Notes under the pieces: generated by a model | Told to the model about the DNA's origin: nothing | Database searches by the model: none | What the model saw: the letters and a program-made list of their open reading frames with translations, nothing else | Origin: Limnohabitans_A sp048020265 | GTDB taxonomy: Bacteria > Pseudomonadota > Gammaproteobacteria > Burkholderiales > Burkholderiaceae_C | DNA length: 64,000 nucleotides | Direction of reading: 5' to 3' | Assembly: GCF_048020265.1 (NCBI RefSeq) | Contig: NZ_CP171843.1 | Location: forward strand, 1,364,001 to 1,428,000 | Shown here: one piece after another, positions 39,160 through 49,781 of the stretch | Layout: each line of letters begins with the position of its first letter | How positions within the stretch are numbered: the first letter of the stretch is position 1 | Position numbers and translations under genes: made by a program

Positions 39160-40059
39160 TTACTTCCGGGCAGGCGTGTTGCCCGGGGTACCGCGCATGC
39201 CTTTGAAGAACTCGGAGCTGCCCGGGTCAAGCACCATCACGTCGCTCTTGCTGGCGAAGCTCGATTTGTAAGCCTCGAGACTGCGGTAAAACTGCGCAAA
39301 CTGGGGGTCACGCCCAAATGATTCTGCGTAAAGACGTGCCGCTTGCGCGTCGCCCTGCCCTTTGATCTTCTGCGCATCGCGGTAAGCGTTGGCGATGGTC
39401 ACTTCGCGTTGGCGATCGGCATCGGCGCGGATTTTTTCACCTTCGGCGGCACCGGTCGAACGCAACTCGTTGGCCACGCGCTTGCGTTCGGCCTCCATGC
39501 GGCGGTAGACCGACTCGGTGATGGTGTCAACATAGTCGGCGCGGGTGATGCGCACATCCACCACATCGACACCCCAGGGCTTGGCGCCCTTGACCACCAA
39601 CAGCACAGCGGCTTTCACATCGTCCATGAGCTCTTCACGCTTGAGCGACAGCAACTCCTTGACGGTGCGCTTGTTGATCTCTTCCTGGAAAGCGTTGCGA
39701 ACCACGCGGTTGAGCTGGTTGGTACCAGCCTTTTCATCCAGACCCACGTTGCGGATGTAGGCCTGCGGGTCCGTGATACGCCAGCGCACATACCAATCGA
39801 TCACCACACGCTGCTTTTCAGCCGTGAGCATGGGTTCGTTGTCCGGACTGTCCAGGGTCAGCAGGCGCTTGTCGATGTAATTGACGTTTTGCAGCGGGGG
39901 CGGCAACTTGAAGTGCAAGCCGGGCTCGGTGATGACTTCCTTGATTTGTCCGAGGGCATACACCACGCCGAACTGGCGCTGATCGACCACAAACACGGTG
40001 GAGCTGAACAGCACAAAGGCCACCAGCAGCGTCGAAATCCACAATCCAATGCGATTCAT
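39160..40059 (-). CDS. hflC: Protease modulator HflC
   Basis: SPFH/stomatin-family inner-membrane protein that with HflK forms a large cage around the FtsH protease, 299 aa. An N-terminal transmembrane helix (LWISTLLVAFVLFSSTVFVV) is followed by the band-7 domain from VDQRQFGVVYALG near residue 25. GVDVVDVRITRADY and a coiled-coil-rich part with RMEAERKRVANELRSTG follow near residues 180-215. The order hflK-hflC-DUF2065 with 11- and 3-bp gaps supports cotranscription. Confidence 0.96.
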   Translation of the reverse strand: MNRIGLWISTLLVAFVLFSSTVFVVDQRQFGVVYALGQIKEVITEPGLHFKLPPPLQNVNYIDKRLLTLDSPDNEPMLTAEKQRVVIDWYVRWRITDPQAYIRNVGLDEKAGTNQLNRVVRNAFQEEINKRTVKELLSLKREELMDDVKAAVLLVVKGAKPWGVDVVDVRITRADYVDTITESVYRRMEAERKRVANELRSTGAAEGEKIRADADRQREVTIANAYRDAQKIKGQGDAQAARLYAESFGRDPQFAQFYRSLEAYKSSFASKSDVMVLDPGSSEFFKGMRGTPGNTPARK

Positions 40060-40070
40060 TTTGTTTGTCC

Positions 40071-41399
40071 TTATCGTGGATCGCGTTCACGCGAACGCTG
40101 CAAATCGCGTGAACGTGTGTCCACAGCCCCATTGTTGGCAGCATTGCCATTTGCTGGCACGACGACCGGCAGATCCGCAGCGGCAGGCGTCGTTGCCGCG
40201 ACTTGCTGCATGATTTTGTCGAGCGGCAGGTACAAGAGGTTCGAGCCCTGTTTGCTGTCCACCAGTACCTTGGTCACGTTGCTGTAGATCTGCTGCATGG
40301 CGTCGGTGTACATGCGGTCACGCATGACCTGCGGCGACTTTTGGTACTCGGGCAAGATGGTCTTGAAGCGTTGGGCATCACCTTCGGCTTGCGCCACGAT
40401 GCGTTCGCGGTAAGCGTCGGCTTCTTCCTTCAGGCGCGATGCCGCACCCACAGCCCGGGGCACCACATCGTTGGCATAGGCCTGGGCTTCGTTCTTTGCG
40501 CGTTCGCGCTCCTGACCGGCTTTGAGCACGTCGTCAAATGCGGCTTGGACTTGCTCAGGGGGACGCACGCCGCCTTGCTGCAGGTTGATACCCACCACTT
40601 CAATGCCCACCTTGTAGCGGTCCAAGATGGACTGCATTTTCTCGCGCACTCGGGGCGCAATCTGATCGCGCTCTTCGGCCAGGGCCGAATCCATTTTCAT
40701 TTTGCCCACCACTTCGCGCACCGCCGTTTCAGCAGACTGCACAACAGCTTCAGTGGGGTTGCGGCTCTCAAACAAATAGGCGCGTGCATCGTTCAGGCGG
40801 TATTGCACAGCAAATTTGATTTCGACGATGTTTTCGTCTTCGGTCAGCATCGCCGACTCACGCAAGCCAGTGGCTTTGATGATGTTGTCGCGGCCAATGT
40901 CCACCGAGCGGATTTGGGTGACAAACACCAACTCCTGGCGCTGAATCGGGTAAGGCATGCGCCAATTGAAACCCGCACCCACCGTAGAGTGGTACTTGCC
41001 AAATTGGGTGATCACGGCTTGCTGACCTTCTTGCACGATGAAGAAGCCGGTGCCCAACCAGACCAGCAATGCGGCCGCCAGGATCACACCCACGCCCAGG
41101 TTCTTGAAGAAGACGGGAATACCAGGCCCACCTGAGCCTCCGCCCGATCCGCCGGGGCCTTGGGGTCTTTGAGGGCCTTTGCCACCAAACAACTGGCCGA
41201 GCTTGCGGTTGAAATCACGCCACAATTCGTCCAAATCCGGCGGGCCGTTTTGTTGCTGCTGGGAGCCGCGACCGGGCGGCTGCTGCCAAGAGTCGGGCTT
41301 GGGACCCGGTGGAGGCACATCGCCAGAAGGCTTGTTGCCCGCATCGTTTGTGGATTTATCGTCATCCCGACCCCAGCGTGGGTCATTCAGGTTGAACAT
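40071..41399 (-). CDS. hflK: FtsH protease activity modulator HflK
   Basis: Partner of HflC in the FtsH-HflKC complex, 442 aa. A polar Gly/Pro/Gln-rich N-terminus (about residues 1-80) precedes one transmembrane helix (LGVGVILAAALLVWLGTGFF) and the band-7 domain starting FIVQEGQQAVITQFGKY. The C-terminus is long, Ala/Pro- and Asn-rich. The start MFNLNDPRWGRDDD at 41399 is the normal family start. An ATG 19 codons upstream is open but adds an atypical segment. It lies 113 bp after hflX with no obvious terminator in between. Confidence 0.95.
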   Translation of the reverse strand: MFNLNDPRWGRDDDKSTNDAGNKPSGDVPPPGPKPDSWQQPPGRGSQQQQNGPPDLDELWRDFNRKLGQLFGGKGPQRPQGPGGSGGGSGGPGIPVFFKNLGVGVILAAALLVWLGTGFFIVQEGQQAVITQFGKYHSTVGAGFNWRMPYPIQRQELVFVTQIRSVDIGRDNIIKATGLRESAMLTEDENIVEIKFAVQYRLNDARAYLFESRNPTEAVVQSAETAVREVVGKMKMDSALAEERDQIAPRVREKMQSILDRYKVGIEVVGINLQQGGVRPPEQVQAAFDDVLKAGQERERAKNEAQAYANDVVPRAVGAASRLKEEADAYRERIVAQAEGDAQRFKTILPEYQKSPQVMRDRMYTDAMQQIYSNVTKVLVDSKQGSNLLYLPLDKIMQQVAATTPAAADLPVVVPANGNAANNGAVDTRSRDLQRSRERDPR

Positions 41400-41512
41400 G
41401 CCGCGGATCTTTGCAGGGAGCAAGGACCATCGCAGGGCTGGCAGATGAAAATTCATGGTGAAGTGTCTTTGTCAGGATGACGAATCCGCATTGTGCCGAA
41501 TTCGGAGGGGCT

Positions 41513-42700
41513 TCAAGGCAGATCACCCGGATATTCCCGGGTCAAGTCACGGGGATCTTCGGCTTCGGGAACAGGTGCAGGCATGGCTGCCTTGACGATG
41601 TCTGACAAGGCCGAACGGAGCAAATCCAGACCTTGGCCGGATCGAGCGCTCAGGAAAACACGGGGCACAGGCTCGCCGTCCATCTCGTAGTGGTCCTGCA
41701 TTTGCAAGGGGTAGCGCTCGGTTGGCAATGCATCGAGCTTGTTGAAGACCAGCAACTGCGGAACATTGTCAGCCCCAATCTCGGCCAGCACTTTTTGGAC
41801 TTCGGCCATCTGTTCAGGGAAATCCGGGTTAGCCGCGTCCACCACATGCAGCAGCAAATCCGCTTCGGTCGCCTCTTGCAAAGTGGCCTGGAAGGCTTCG
41901 ACCAGACCGTGTGGCAGATCACGGATGAATCCCACGGTGTCGGACAAGGAGACGGAGCGCCCTGCTTCGCTAAGATACAGCTGGCGCGTGGTGGTGTCCA
42001 AGGTAGCGAACAGCTGGTCTGCCGCGTAGGCACGGGCCTTCACCAGCGCGTTGAACAGCGTGGACTTGCCCGCGTTGGTGTAGCCCACCAGCGAAATGTT
42101 GAAGGTGTCACGCCGCTCACGCTGACGCCGCTGGGTGTTGCGCTGCTTTTTGACTTTGACCAGGCGCTCTTTGATGCGCTTGATCGAATCGTTGATCATC
42201 CGACGGTCCAGCTCGATCTGGGTCTCGCCCGGGCCGCCGCGCATGCCGATGCCGCCGCTTTGGCGCTCCAAGTGTGACCAGCGGCGCACCAGACGTGTAC
42301 TCAGGTACTGCTGACGAGCCAACTCGACCTGCAGTTTGCCCTCGTGACTGCGCGCACGCTGACCAAAAATTTCCAGGATCAGCAAGGTGCGGTCGTTCAC
42401 AGGCAAGCCGATGTGGCGCTCCAGATTGCGCTGCTGCGCTGGGCTCAGGGCCTGGTCAAACAAGACCTCGACCGCTCCGTGCATCAAGGCCAGCTCCTTG
42501 ATCTCGTCGGCTTTGCCACTGCCGACAAACAGCGCTGGGTCCGGCGCTTTGCGCTTGCAGGTCAAGCGGGCAACAGGCTTGAGTCCGCCGGATTCGGCCA
42601 GAAGACCCAACTCTTGCAGTTCGCCATCGAAATGCGGCAGCCCAAAGTCAACGCCGACCAATAAGGTCGGCGCGGGTTGGCGGGAGGATGATTCAGACAA
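41513..42700 (-). CDS. hflX: Ribosome-associated GTPase HflX
   Basis: Splits stalled or heat-damaged 70S ribosomes using GTP or ATP, about 395 aa. The N-terminal HflX domain ends with the Gly-rich linker GIGMRGGPGETQIELDRR near residue 150. The G domain has GYTNAGKSTLFNAL near residues 206-219, then DTVGFIRDLPHGLVEAF and FNKLD. No ATG is available at the start. Three in-frame TTG codons lie at 42709, 42706 and 42700, and the last is chosen because AAGG lies 9 nt upstream. It is 52 bp after hfq. Confidence 0.94.
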   Translation of the reverse strand: MSESSSRQPAPTLLVGVDFGLPHFDGELQELGLLAESGGLKPVARLTCKRKAPDPALFVGSGKADEIKELALMHGAVEVLFDQALSPAQQRNLERHIGLPVNDRTLLILEIFGQRARSHEGKLQVELARQQYLSTRLVRRWSHLERQSGGIGMRGGPGETQIELDRRMINDSIKRIKERLVKVKKQRNTQRRQRERRDTFNISLVGYTNAGKSTLFNALVKARAYAADQLFATLDTTTRQLYLSEAGRSVSLSDTVGFIRDLPHGLVEAFQATLQEATEADLLLHVVDAANPDFPEQMAEVQKVLAEIGADNVPQLLVFNKLDALPTERYPLQMQDHYEMDGEPVPRVFLSARSGQGLDLLRSALSDIVKAAMPAPVPEAEDPRDLTREYPGDLP

Positions 42701-42752
42701 TGTCAACAACCTTCAGCGGCGGAGTCACACCGCCGGGCGAGCAAAAACCGCA

Positions 42753-42998
42753 TCAAGCGGTGATTTCACCCGTTTCGGGTGTGCTGAAGGTCACAGAACG
42801 ACCGGGAACGATAGTCGAGATAGCGTGCTTGTAGACCATCTGGGTCACGGTGTTGCGCAAGAGCACCACGTATTGGTCGAACGACTCGATCTGGCCTTGC
42901 AGCTTGATGCCGTTCACGAGGTAAATCGAGACCGGCACATGCTCACGGCGCAGTGCGTTCAGGAAGGGGTCTTGCAAAAGTTGACCTTTGTTGCTCAC
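42753..42998 (-). CDS. hfq: RNA chaperone Hfq (GTG start)
   Basis: Hexameric Sm-like protein that pairs small RNAs with mRNAs, 81 aa. Residues SNKGQLLQDPFLNALRR form the N-terminal helix, with distal- and proximal-face residues in NGIKLQGQIESFDQYVVLL. The Sm2 motif MVYKHAISTIVP ends the core. The short acidic tail (STPETGEITA) is typical for Burkholderiales. The start is GTG, preceded by CGGAGA. The open frame upstream of it lacks family sequence. It lies 89 bp after der. Confidence 0.97.
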   Translation of the reverse strand: MSNKGQLLQDPFLNALRREHVPVSIYLVNGIKLQGQIESFDQYVVLLRNTVTQMVYKHAISTIVPGRSVTFSTPETGEITA

Positions 42999-43087
42999 GA
43001 TATTCTCCGTGTTCAGAAGTTTTAGAAGCAGTGACCTTACCACAGGACGAGATGCTCACACTTGAGAAAAACCGATTTCCTCAAACA

Positions 43088-44428
43088 TCAGCTGGACTCT
43101 TTGTCCGCAAACGGATTGGTGGATGTTTTCATTTCAATCCGCAGCGGTGTACCCGACAAATTGAAGGCCTTGCGAAAGCGCCCTTCCAGAAAGCGCTTGT
43201 AAGTGTCGGTGACGTGTTCGAGAGAGTTGCCGTGGATCACGATCACAGGCGGGTTCATGCCGCCCTGGTGCGCATAACGCATCTTGGGTCGGAACATGCC
43301 ACCGCGCTGAGGGCTTTGAAACTGCACGGCTTCGAGCAGCAAGCGCGTCAAAATTGGCGTACTCATTTTGCACATGGCCGATTTGTGGGCCTGCACAATC
43401 GAATTCCAGACCGGACCCAGACCTTGGCGCTTCTTGGCCGAGATGAAGTGCATGTTGGCAAAGCTCAAAAAGGGCAATCGGTTCTCGATCGAGCGCTGCA
43501 CCAACTGGCGCTGGTACTCGTCCACCGCGTCCCATTTGTTCACCGCCAGCACCATGGCCCGGCCGCTTTCCAGCGCATAACCGGCAATGTGCGCGTCCTG
43601 ATCGGTCACGCCCTGCTCGGCGTCGAGCAAAAGCAAAACCACGTTGGCCGACTCGATGGCCTGCAGTGTTTTCACGACCGAGAACTTCTCGATGGCTTCA
43701 AACACCTTGCCCTTGCGGCGCAAACCTGCAGTGTCGATCAACTCAAACTTCTGGCCTTGGCGCTCAAATGGCACGCTGATCGCATCACGCGTGGTGCCCG
43801 GCATGTCAAATGCCACCAGGCGCTCTTCACCCAGCCAAGTGTTGATCAGGGTGGACTTGCCCACGTTAGGACGTCCGGCCACAGCCAGTTTGATGACCGA
43901 AGGATCTTCTTCGGTTTCTTCGGGTTCGTCGGGCAAATTCAACAACTCGAAAGCGAGCTCGACCAAGCCGCGTGTGCCCTGCCCGTGCGCAGCCGAGATG
44001 GCGATCACCTCGCCCAAGCCCAACTCGTAAAACTCGGTCAGCTGGATGCCTTCGAGCATGCCTTCGGCCTTGTTAGCCACCAGCAGGCATGGCTTGCCGA
44101 TCTTGCGCAGGTATTTGGCAATGTCGTGGTCCTGCGCCGACAAGCCGCCACGGGCATCCACCACAAAAATGACCACATCGGCCTCGGCCACCGCTTGCTG
44201 CGTTTGCTTGGCCATCTCTTTGTAGATGCCCGCACTGGCGTCGGGCTCAAAACCGCCCGTGTCGATGACGATGAACTCCTGACGGCCTTGTTTGCCATTG
44301 CCGTAATGGCGGTCGCGGGTCAGGCCTGCGAAATCGGCCACGATGGCGTCCCGGCTCTTGGTGAGGCGGTTGAACAGCGTGGATTTGCCCACATTGGGGC
44401 GGCCAACGAGGGCCAGTACAGGTTTCAC
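43088..44428 (-). CDS. der: Ribosome biogenesis GTPase Der (EngA)
   Basis: Essential double-G-domain GTPase of 50S subunit assembly, 446 aa. G domain 1 has VGRPNVGKSTLFNRL at residues 7-21. G domain 2 has the same motif near residue 188 (VAGRPNVGKSTLINTWLG), followed by a KH-like C-terminal domain (GMNPPVIVIHGNSLEHV). The start is GTG with no strong ribosome site and lies 19 bp after bamB. Coupling within the operon probably helps translation. Confidence 0.97.
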   Translation of the reverse strand: MKPVLALVGRPNVGKSTLFNRLTKSRDAIVADFAGLTRDRHYGNGKQGRQEFIVIDTGGFEPDASAGIYKEMAKQTQQAVAEADVVIFVVDARGGLSAQDHDIAKYLRKIGKPCLLVANKAEGMLEGIQLTEFYELGLGEVIAISAAHGQGTRGLVELAFELLNLPDEPEETEEDPSVIKLAVAGRPNVGKSTLINTWLGEERLVAFDMPGTTRDAISVPFERQGQKFELIDTAGLRRKGKVFEAIEKFSVVKTLQAIESANVVLLLLDAEQGVTDQDAHIAGYALESGRAMVLAVNKWDAVDEYQRQLVQRSIENRLPFLSFANMHFISAKKRQGLGPVWNSIVQAHKSAMCKMSTPILTRLLLEAVQFQSPQRGGMFRPKMRYAHQGGMNPPVIVIHGNSLEHVTDTYKRFLEGRFRKAFNLSGTPLRIEMKTSTNPFADKESS

Positions 44429-44447
44429 TTAAAAATTTTCCGATCCA

Positions 44448-45584
44448 TCATTCAGGGCGAAATCCGAAGACGCCCCCGGCGCGTGTCACCACCACCAAAG
44501 TCTGGCCCGCGGCCACCGGCTTGCCTGTAACAGCGCTGCCATCCGTGCTCAACCGCTGCAAGGTTTGTCCATCCTGGCGCGACAAAAAGTGCACCAAGCC
44601 ATTGTCATCGCCCACCATCACCGAGCGACCCAGCACCAAGGGCGCACTCAGGCCACGAAAACGCAAGGCGTCCTGCGTCCAGGCAGGCTGCCCACCCTGA
44701 CGCTGCCAAGCCAACACTTTGCTGTCCGACTCAACCCCAAACAACAGCTTGTCATCCCCATCCAGGCCTTCGTGGCCTTGGGCAGGGCGTGTCCACAAGG
44801 TGGCACCTCGGTTGGTATCCACACAGGCCACCGACGACTGGAAAGCCCGCACGCACAAGGTTTGCCCTTGACGGCTGGCCCCAGCGACCAGATCCACCAG
44901 GCGCTCCACCTCGTTCGTGCCGCGCGAAGAACCCACCAGCGTTTCCCACAGAACGGCGCCGGTATTAGGGTTCAAAGCGGCCAAACGCCCACCCCACCCC
45001 GCCAGCAGAGTGTCACCCAAAGGCATGAGCAAACCAGCTTGCTGCAACACCAGGGGATCCCCGGTGCGCTGTTGGGTCCAAAGTTTTTGACCAGACGCGC
45101 CGTCGAGCGCGGTGACCGCACGGTCCGCAGTCAGGACAAACACGCGAGCGCCTGCCACGACGGGCGCGGTGTAAGACAAAGCGGGCAAGCGGTAACGCCA
45201 AACGACCTTGCCCGCCTCGATGGCGACAACCTCGTTGAGGCGGGTGATCACGGCAAAACGCTGACCATCACCGCTGACGCCCGCTTGAATGGGGCTGTCG
45301 AGTTGGAGTCGCCAAACATCTTTGCCGCTGGAGGCATTGATCAAGGCCACCTGCCCTTGGGTGGAAGCCACCGCCACCTGATCACCATGCACAGAGGCGA
45401 ACAAAGGTGTAGTGACAGGCCCCACCGCGCTTGACCAGGCTTTTTGCACGGCGAATTGGCCACTGACTGCAGGCAGTGCAGCAGGCTTGGGCTTATCGGG
45501 CGCACTGGAGCAGGCTGCGATGGAGAAGGCCAAGACCCCCAGCAAGGTCCAACGGGTCCATTTGTGTGTCAATACAGCCGTCAC
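44448..45584 (-). CDS. bamB: Outer-membrane assembly lipoprotein BamB
   Basis: Beta-propeller lipoprotein of the BAM complex, which inserts beta-barrel proteins into the outer membrane, 378 aa. The signal peptide ends with lipobox SIAAC (Cys25). PQQ-like propeller repeats are visible as DVWRLQLDSPIQAGVSGDG, KVVWRYRLPALSYTAPVV, KLWTQQRTGDPLVLQQAGLL and GATLWTRPAQGHEGL. The start GTG overlaps the yfgM stop (GTGA). The adjacent yfgM and the divergent bamD at 54.6 kb put two BAM lipoproteins in this window. Confidence 0.94.
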   Translation of the reverse strand: MTAVLTHKWTRWTLLGVLAFSIAACSSAPDKPKPAALPAVSGQFAVQKAWSSAVGPVTTPLFASVHGDQVAVASTQGQVALINASSGKDVWRLQLDSPIQAGVSGDGQRFAVITRLNEVVAIEAGKVVWRYRLPALSYTAPVVAGARVFVLTADRAVTALDGASGQKLWTQQRTGDPLVLQQAGLLMPLGDTLLAGWGGRLAALNPNTGAVLWETLVGSSRGTNEVERLVDLVAGASRQGQTLCVRAFQSSVACVDTNRGATLWTRPAQGHEGLDGDDKLLFGVESDSKVLAWQRQGGQPAWTQDALRFRGLSAPLVLGRSVMVGDDNGLVHFLSRQDGQTLQRLSTDGSAVTGKPVAAGQTLVVVTRAGGVFGFRPE

Positions 45585-46249
45585 TTTGAAGTCTCCGAAA
45601 CAGCCGCCTCAGGGTCTACACCCAAGGCATTGAGTTTGGCCTGAACCAGACGCCGGTAATCAGGGGTGTCTGCCAGTTTTTGCCAGGCTTGCTGGTAAGC
45701 CGCGATGGCTTCGGCATTCTGGCCTTTGGCTTGCAACACATCACCACGCAAGTCTGCGGCCAAGCCCGACATTTCGGGCGTAAATTCCAAAGTCAGTTGC
45801 TTCAAAGCCTCGTCATAGGACTTGGCATCCAGCTGCAAAGCCGCCAAACGCAAGCGTGCAATGTCACGGTAAGCTTTGTCGGACGCACCGTTGGCCACCC
45901 AACTCAAAGCGTCGCGTGCGGCTTCGGCCTTGCCTTGACTCTGCAGGGCTTTGGCCGCCAGCAAGGCCGATTGCTGAGCAAACTGGGTGCTGCCGAACTT
46001 GTCCTTCATGTCTGCCAGGCTGCGCTCGACCCGGCTGATGTCACCCGAGGCCACAGCACGTTCAACCTCGTCGTAAAGGGCGGCCGCCTTAGTGGCCTGG
46101 GTCTGCTGCCAGTACTGGTAGCCATTCCATGCGGCATAACTGCCCAATACTGTGATCAACACCCACGAAATCAGATTGCCCCAGGTCTTCCAGAAGTGTT
46201 TGATCTGGTCGAGTTGTTCTTGTTCTTCAAGGTCGAGTGCTTTGGCCAT
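45581..46249 (-). CDS. YfgM-like tetratricopeptide membrane protein
   Basis: Inner-membrane protein of 222 aa in the YfgM family (ancillary SecYEG translocon subunit with PpiD in E. coli). The cytoplasmic N-terminus MAKALDLEEQEQLDQIKHFWKT is diagnostic, followed by one transmembrane helix (residues 28-45) and TPR-like repeats in the periplasm (AAKALQSQGKAEAARDAL, then LRGDVLQAKGQNAEAIAAYQQAW). It sits between hisS and bamB, 24 bp after hisS, as in E. coli. Confidence 0.92.
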   Translation of the reverse strand: MAKALDLEEQEQLDQIKHFWKTWGNLISWVLITVLGSYAAWNGYQYWQQTQATKAAALYDEVERAVASGDISRVERSLADMKDKFGSTQFAQQSALLAAKALQSQGKAEAARDALSWVANGASDKAYRDIARLRLAALQLDAKSYDEALKQLTLEFTPEMSGLAADLRGDVLQAKGQNAEAIAAYQQAWQKLADTPDYRRLVQAKLNALGVDPEAAVSETSK

Positions 46250-46273
46250 GGTGTGTTGACTGCTGGTTACGCT

Positions 46274-47607
46274 TCAAAGCGCAGATTGTAGGGTGTGGGC
46301 CCAGTGGGCCACGGTGCTCAGGGACTCAGTGCGCTGGGCACCCGCACCGTCGCGCAGCGATTTGACCGCCACCAGGCCCTGGGCCAGCTCTTCGGCCCCA
46401 AAAACCAGGGCAAAACGAGCGCCCGAGCCGTCGGCTTTCTTGAACTGGGACTTCATGCTGCCCATGCCCTCACCACTGCCTGCATGCATTTGCGCCGACA
46501 CACCGCAGCTGCGCAAAGTCTGCAGCACCTGCATGGCCACGGGCAAGGCGGCGGTTTCGGGGATGATGGCGTACACATCGGGGGCCAGATCGGGCAAGGC
46601 CTCGCCCTGCTCTTTGATGAGTTCAAGTACCCGCTCGACGCCCAAAGCCCAACCGACCGCAGGCGCAGGCTTGCCGCCGACCTGCTCGATCAGGTAGTCG
46701 TATCGGCCACCACCGCAGATGGTGCCTTGCGAGCCCAGGCTGGTGGTGATGAACTCGAACACGGTGAGGTTGTAGTAGTCCATGCCGCGCACCAGGCGCG
46801 GGTTGATGCTGTAGGCGATGCCGTTGGCATCCAAGATGGCCTTGACCGCGTTGAAATGCGCCATAGAGGCCTCACCCAAAAAATCGAGCAAACGGGGCGC
46901 CGCCTCGACCACGCTTTGCATGGCCGGATTTTTGGTGTCCAGAATGCGCAGCGGGTTGCTGTGCAGGCGGCGTTTGGCTTCTTCGTCCAGCACATCGCTG
47001 TGCGCCTCCAGATGGGCGATCAGCGCAGCGCGGTGGGCCTGGCGCTCGGCGGGCTGGCCCAGGCTGTTGAGTTCCAGACGCACGTCTTTCAGGCCCAACG
47101 CCTTCCACAAGTCGTTGGCTAGCAAAATCAATTCGGCGTCGACCTCGGGACCACCAAAACCCAGCACCTCGGCGCCGATCTGGTGGAACTGGCGGTAACG
47201 GCCGCGCTGCGGGCGCTCATGGCGGAACATGGGGCCCATGTAATACAAGCGCTTGCCGCCTTCGTACAGCAGGTTGTGCTCGACCACCGAGCGCACCAGA
47301 CCGGCCGTGCCCTCGGGACGCAGGGTCAGCTGCTCGCCGTTCAGGCGGTCTTCAAAAGAGTACATCTCTTTTTCAACGATGTCGGTCACCTCGCCCAGAC
47401 CACGCACAAACAGCGCCGTGGGCTCAACGATGGGCAAGCGCACATTGCGGTAGGCGTAACGCGCCATCAAAGCGCGCACCTGGCCCTCCAGCCACTCCCA
47501 ACGCGCCGAGTCGGGCGGCAGGATGTCGTTCATGCCTTTGACGCCCACCAGCTTCTGGGCTTTGGCCGTTTTTTCGACTTTGGGGGTGTTTTCTTTCAGC
47601 GCTTCGC

Positions 47608-47611
<4 letters not shown>
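46274..47611 (-). CDS. hisS: Histidyl-tRNA synthetase
   Basis: Class II aminoacyl-tRNA synthetase charging tRNA-His, 445 aa. Features are GMNDILPPDSARWEWLE near residues 26-42, motif 2 FRHERPQRGRYRQFHQIGAEVLG near 128-150, the HisA motif LVRGMDYYNLTVFE near 278 and motif 3 AVGWALGVERVLEL near 334. The C-terminal anticodon domain is complete. The ATG overlaps the ispG stop by 4 nt. The extra about 20 polar residues before LVGVKGMND are common in this family. Confidence 0.97.
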
Positions 47612-48875
<1,264 letters not shown>

Positions 48876-48879
<4 letters not shown>

Positions 48880-49781
48880 GGTTTCACCTCAAAACGGGCG
48901 ACATTGACTTTGGTGTGCGGCTTGAGATCGACAGGCTGGCCCTTGAAGCTCACCTGAATGGCATCAGCCCGACCCAGCACCACCGAGACCGACTGCGATA
49001 CTTCCAAGCGTTTGGCATCGCCGGCATTGAGCACGCCGTTCCACAGCAACTGGTTTTGGCTGTCGCGCACTTCGACCCAGCTGGTGTTGAGGGCAGTGAA
49101 GACCAATTCTGGCGCTGGCTCAGCCGCCGCTGCGGACGATGGGGCTGCCGTCGGCATACCGGGCATGCCGGGCATCACGGTTGGCAAGGGCAATGAATCG
49201 CCCTGCCCCGCCGCTTGCGACGGATCGGTGACAAGCTGTGCGCTCGGCGGCATGAGCTCAGTGACCGTTGTCGGAGCAGGCGCGGGCGAAGCCACTGCGC
49301 CAGTCAGCGCCTCAAGCCAGGCCCATTGCGAAGGGTGTGGGACCCAAATCAAAGCAGCGGTGAGCACAAGCATGCCAGCCGCGGCCCACCAGGCCTTGGC
49401 CGGCACATCTGCCGAAGATCTGCGCACACGCCCCAAATCAGCGGGTGCAATGTCAGCATGGCGCACGGCACCATGCGGCTCCAAATAATTGGCAGACATG
49501 GGCATCAAAGCCAAGATGGGGGCAGGGTCGATGCGCAATTGACGGCACACGCTGGCCGCCAGTGCGCGGGCAAAAACAGGACTTTGACCCACCGGGTACT
49601 GGTCGGCTTCCAAAGCCTCCAGCTGACGCACAGGCACTTTCAAGTTCGCCGACAAAACCGCCAGATGCACCCCGGCCAGCTGCCGAGCAGCTTTCAACAA
49701 ACCACCTGCCGTCGAGGGGGCACTGCCTGTGCTGTCAGGGGTCGACAAACCGTCATCCGAATGCGTGTTGTCAGGCATCAT
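48876..49781 (-). CDS. rodZ: RodZ-like helix-turn-helix membrane protein (DUF4115)
   Basis: Cytoskeletal adaptor that links MreB to the cell-wall elongation machinery, 301 aa. An N-terminal Xre-like HTH (GGLLKAARQLAGVHLAVLS to PVFARALAASVCRQL, residues 27-80) is followed by a linker and one transmembrane helix (WWAAAGMLVLTAALIW near 130-145). A Pro/Ala/Met-rich periplasmic linker (about 150-215) leads to the DUF4115 domain (TSWVEVRDSQNQLLWNGVL). It overlaps rlmN by 11 nt. No pilF gene lies between rlmN and rodZ. Confidence 0.88.

Noticed and set aside
41400..41512. hflK start 19 codons upstream at 41456
   Set aside because: The extra residues do not match the family start MFNLNDPRW. The gap is probably a leader or internal promoter region.
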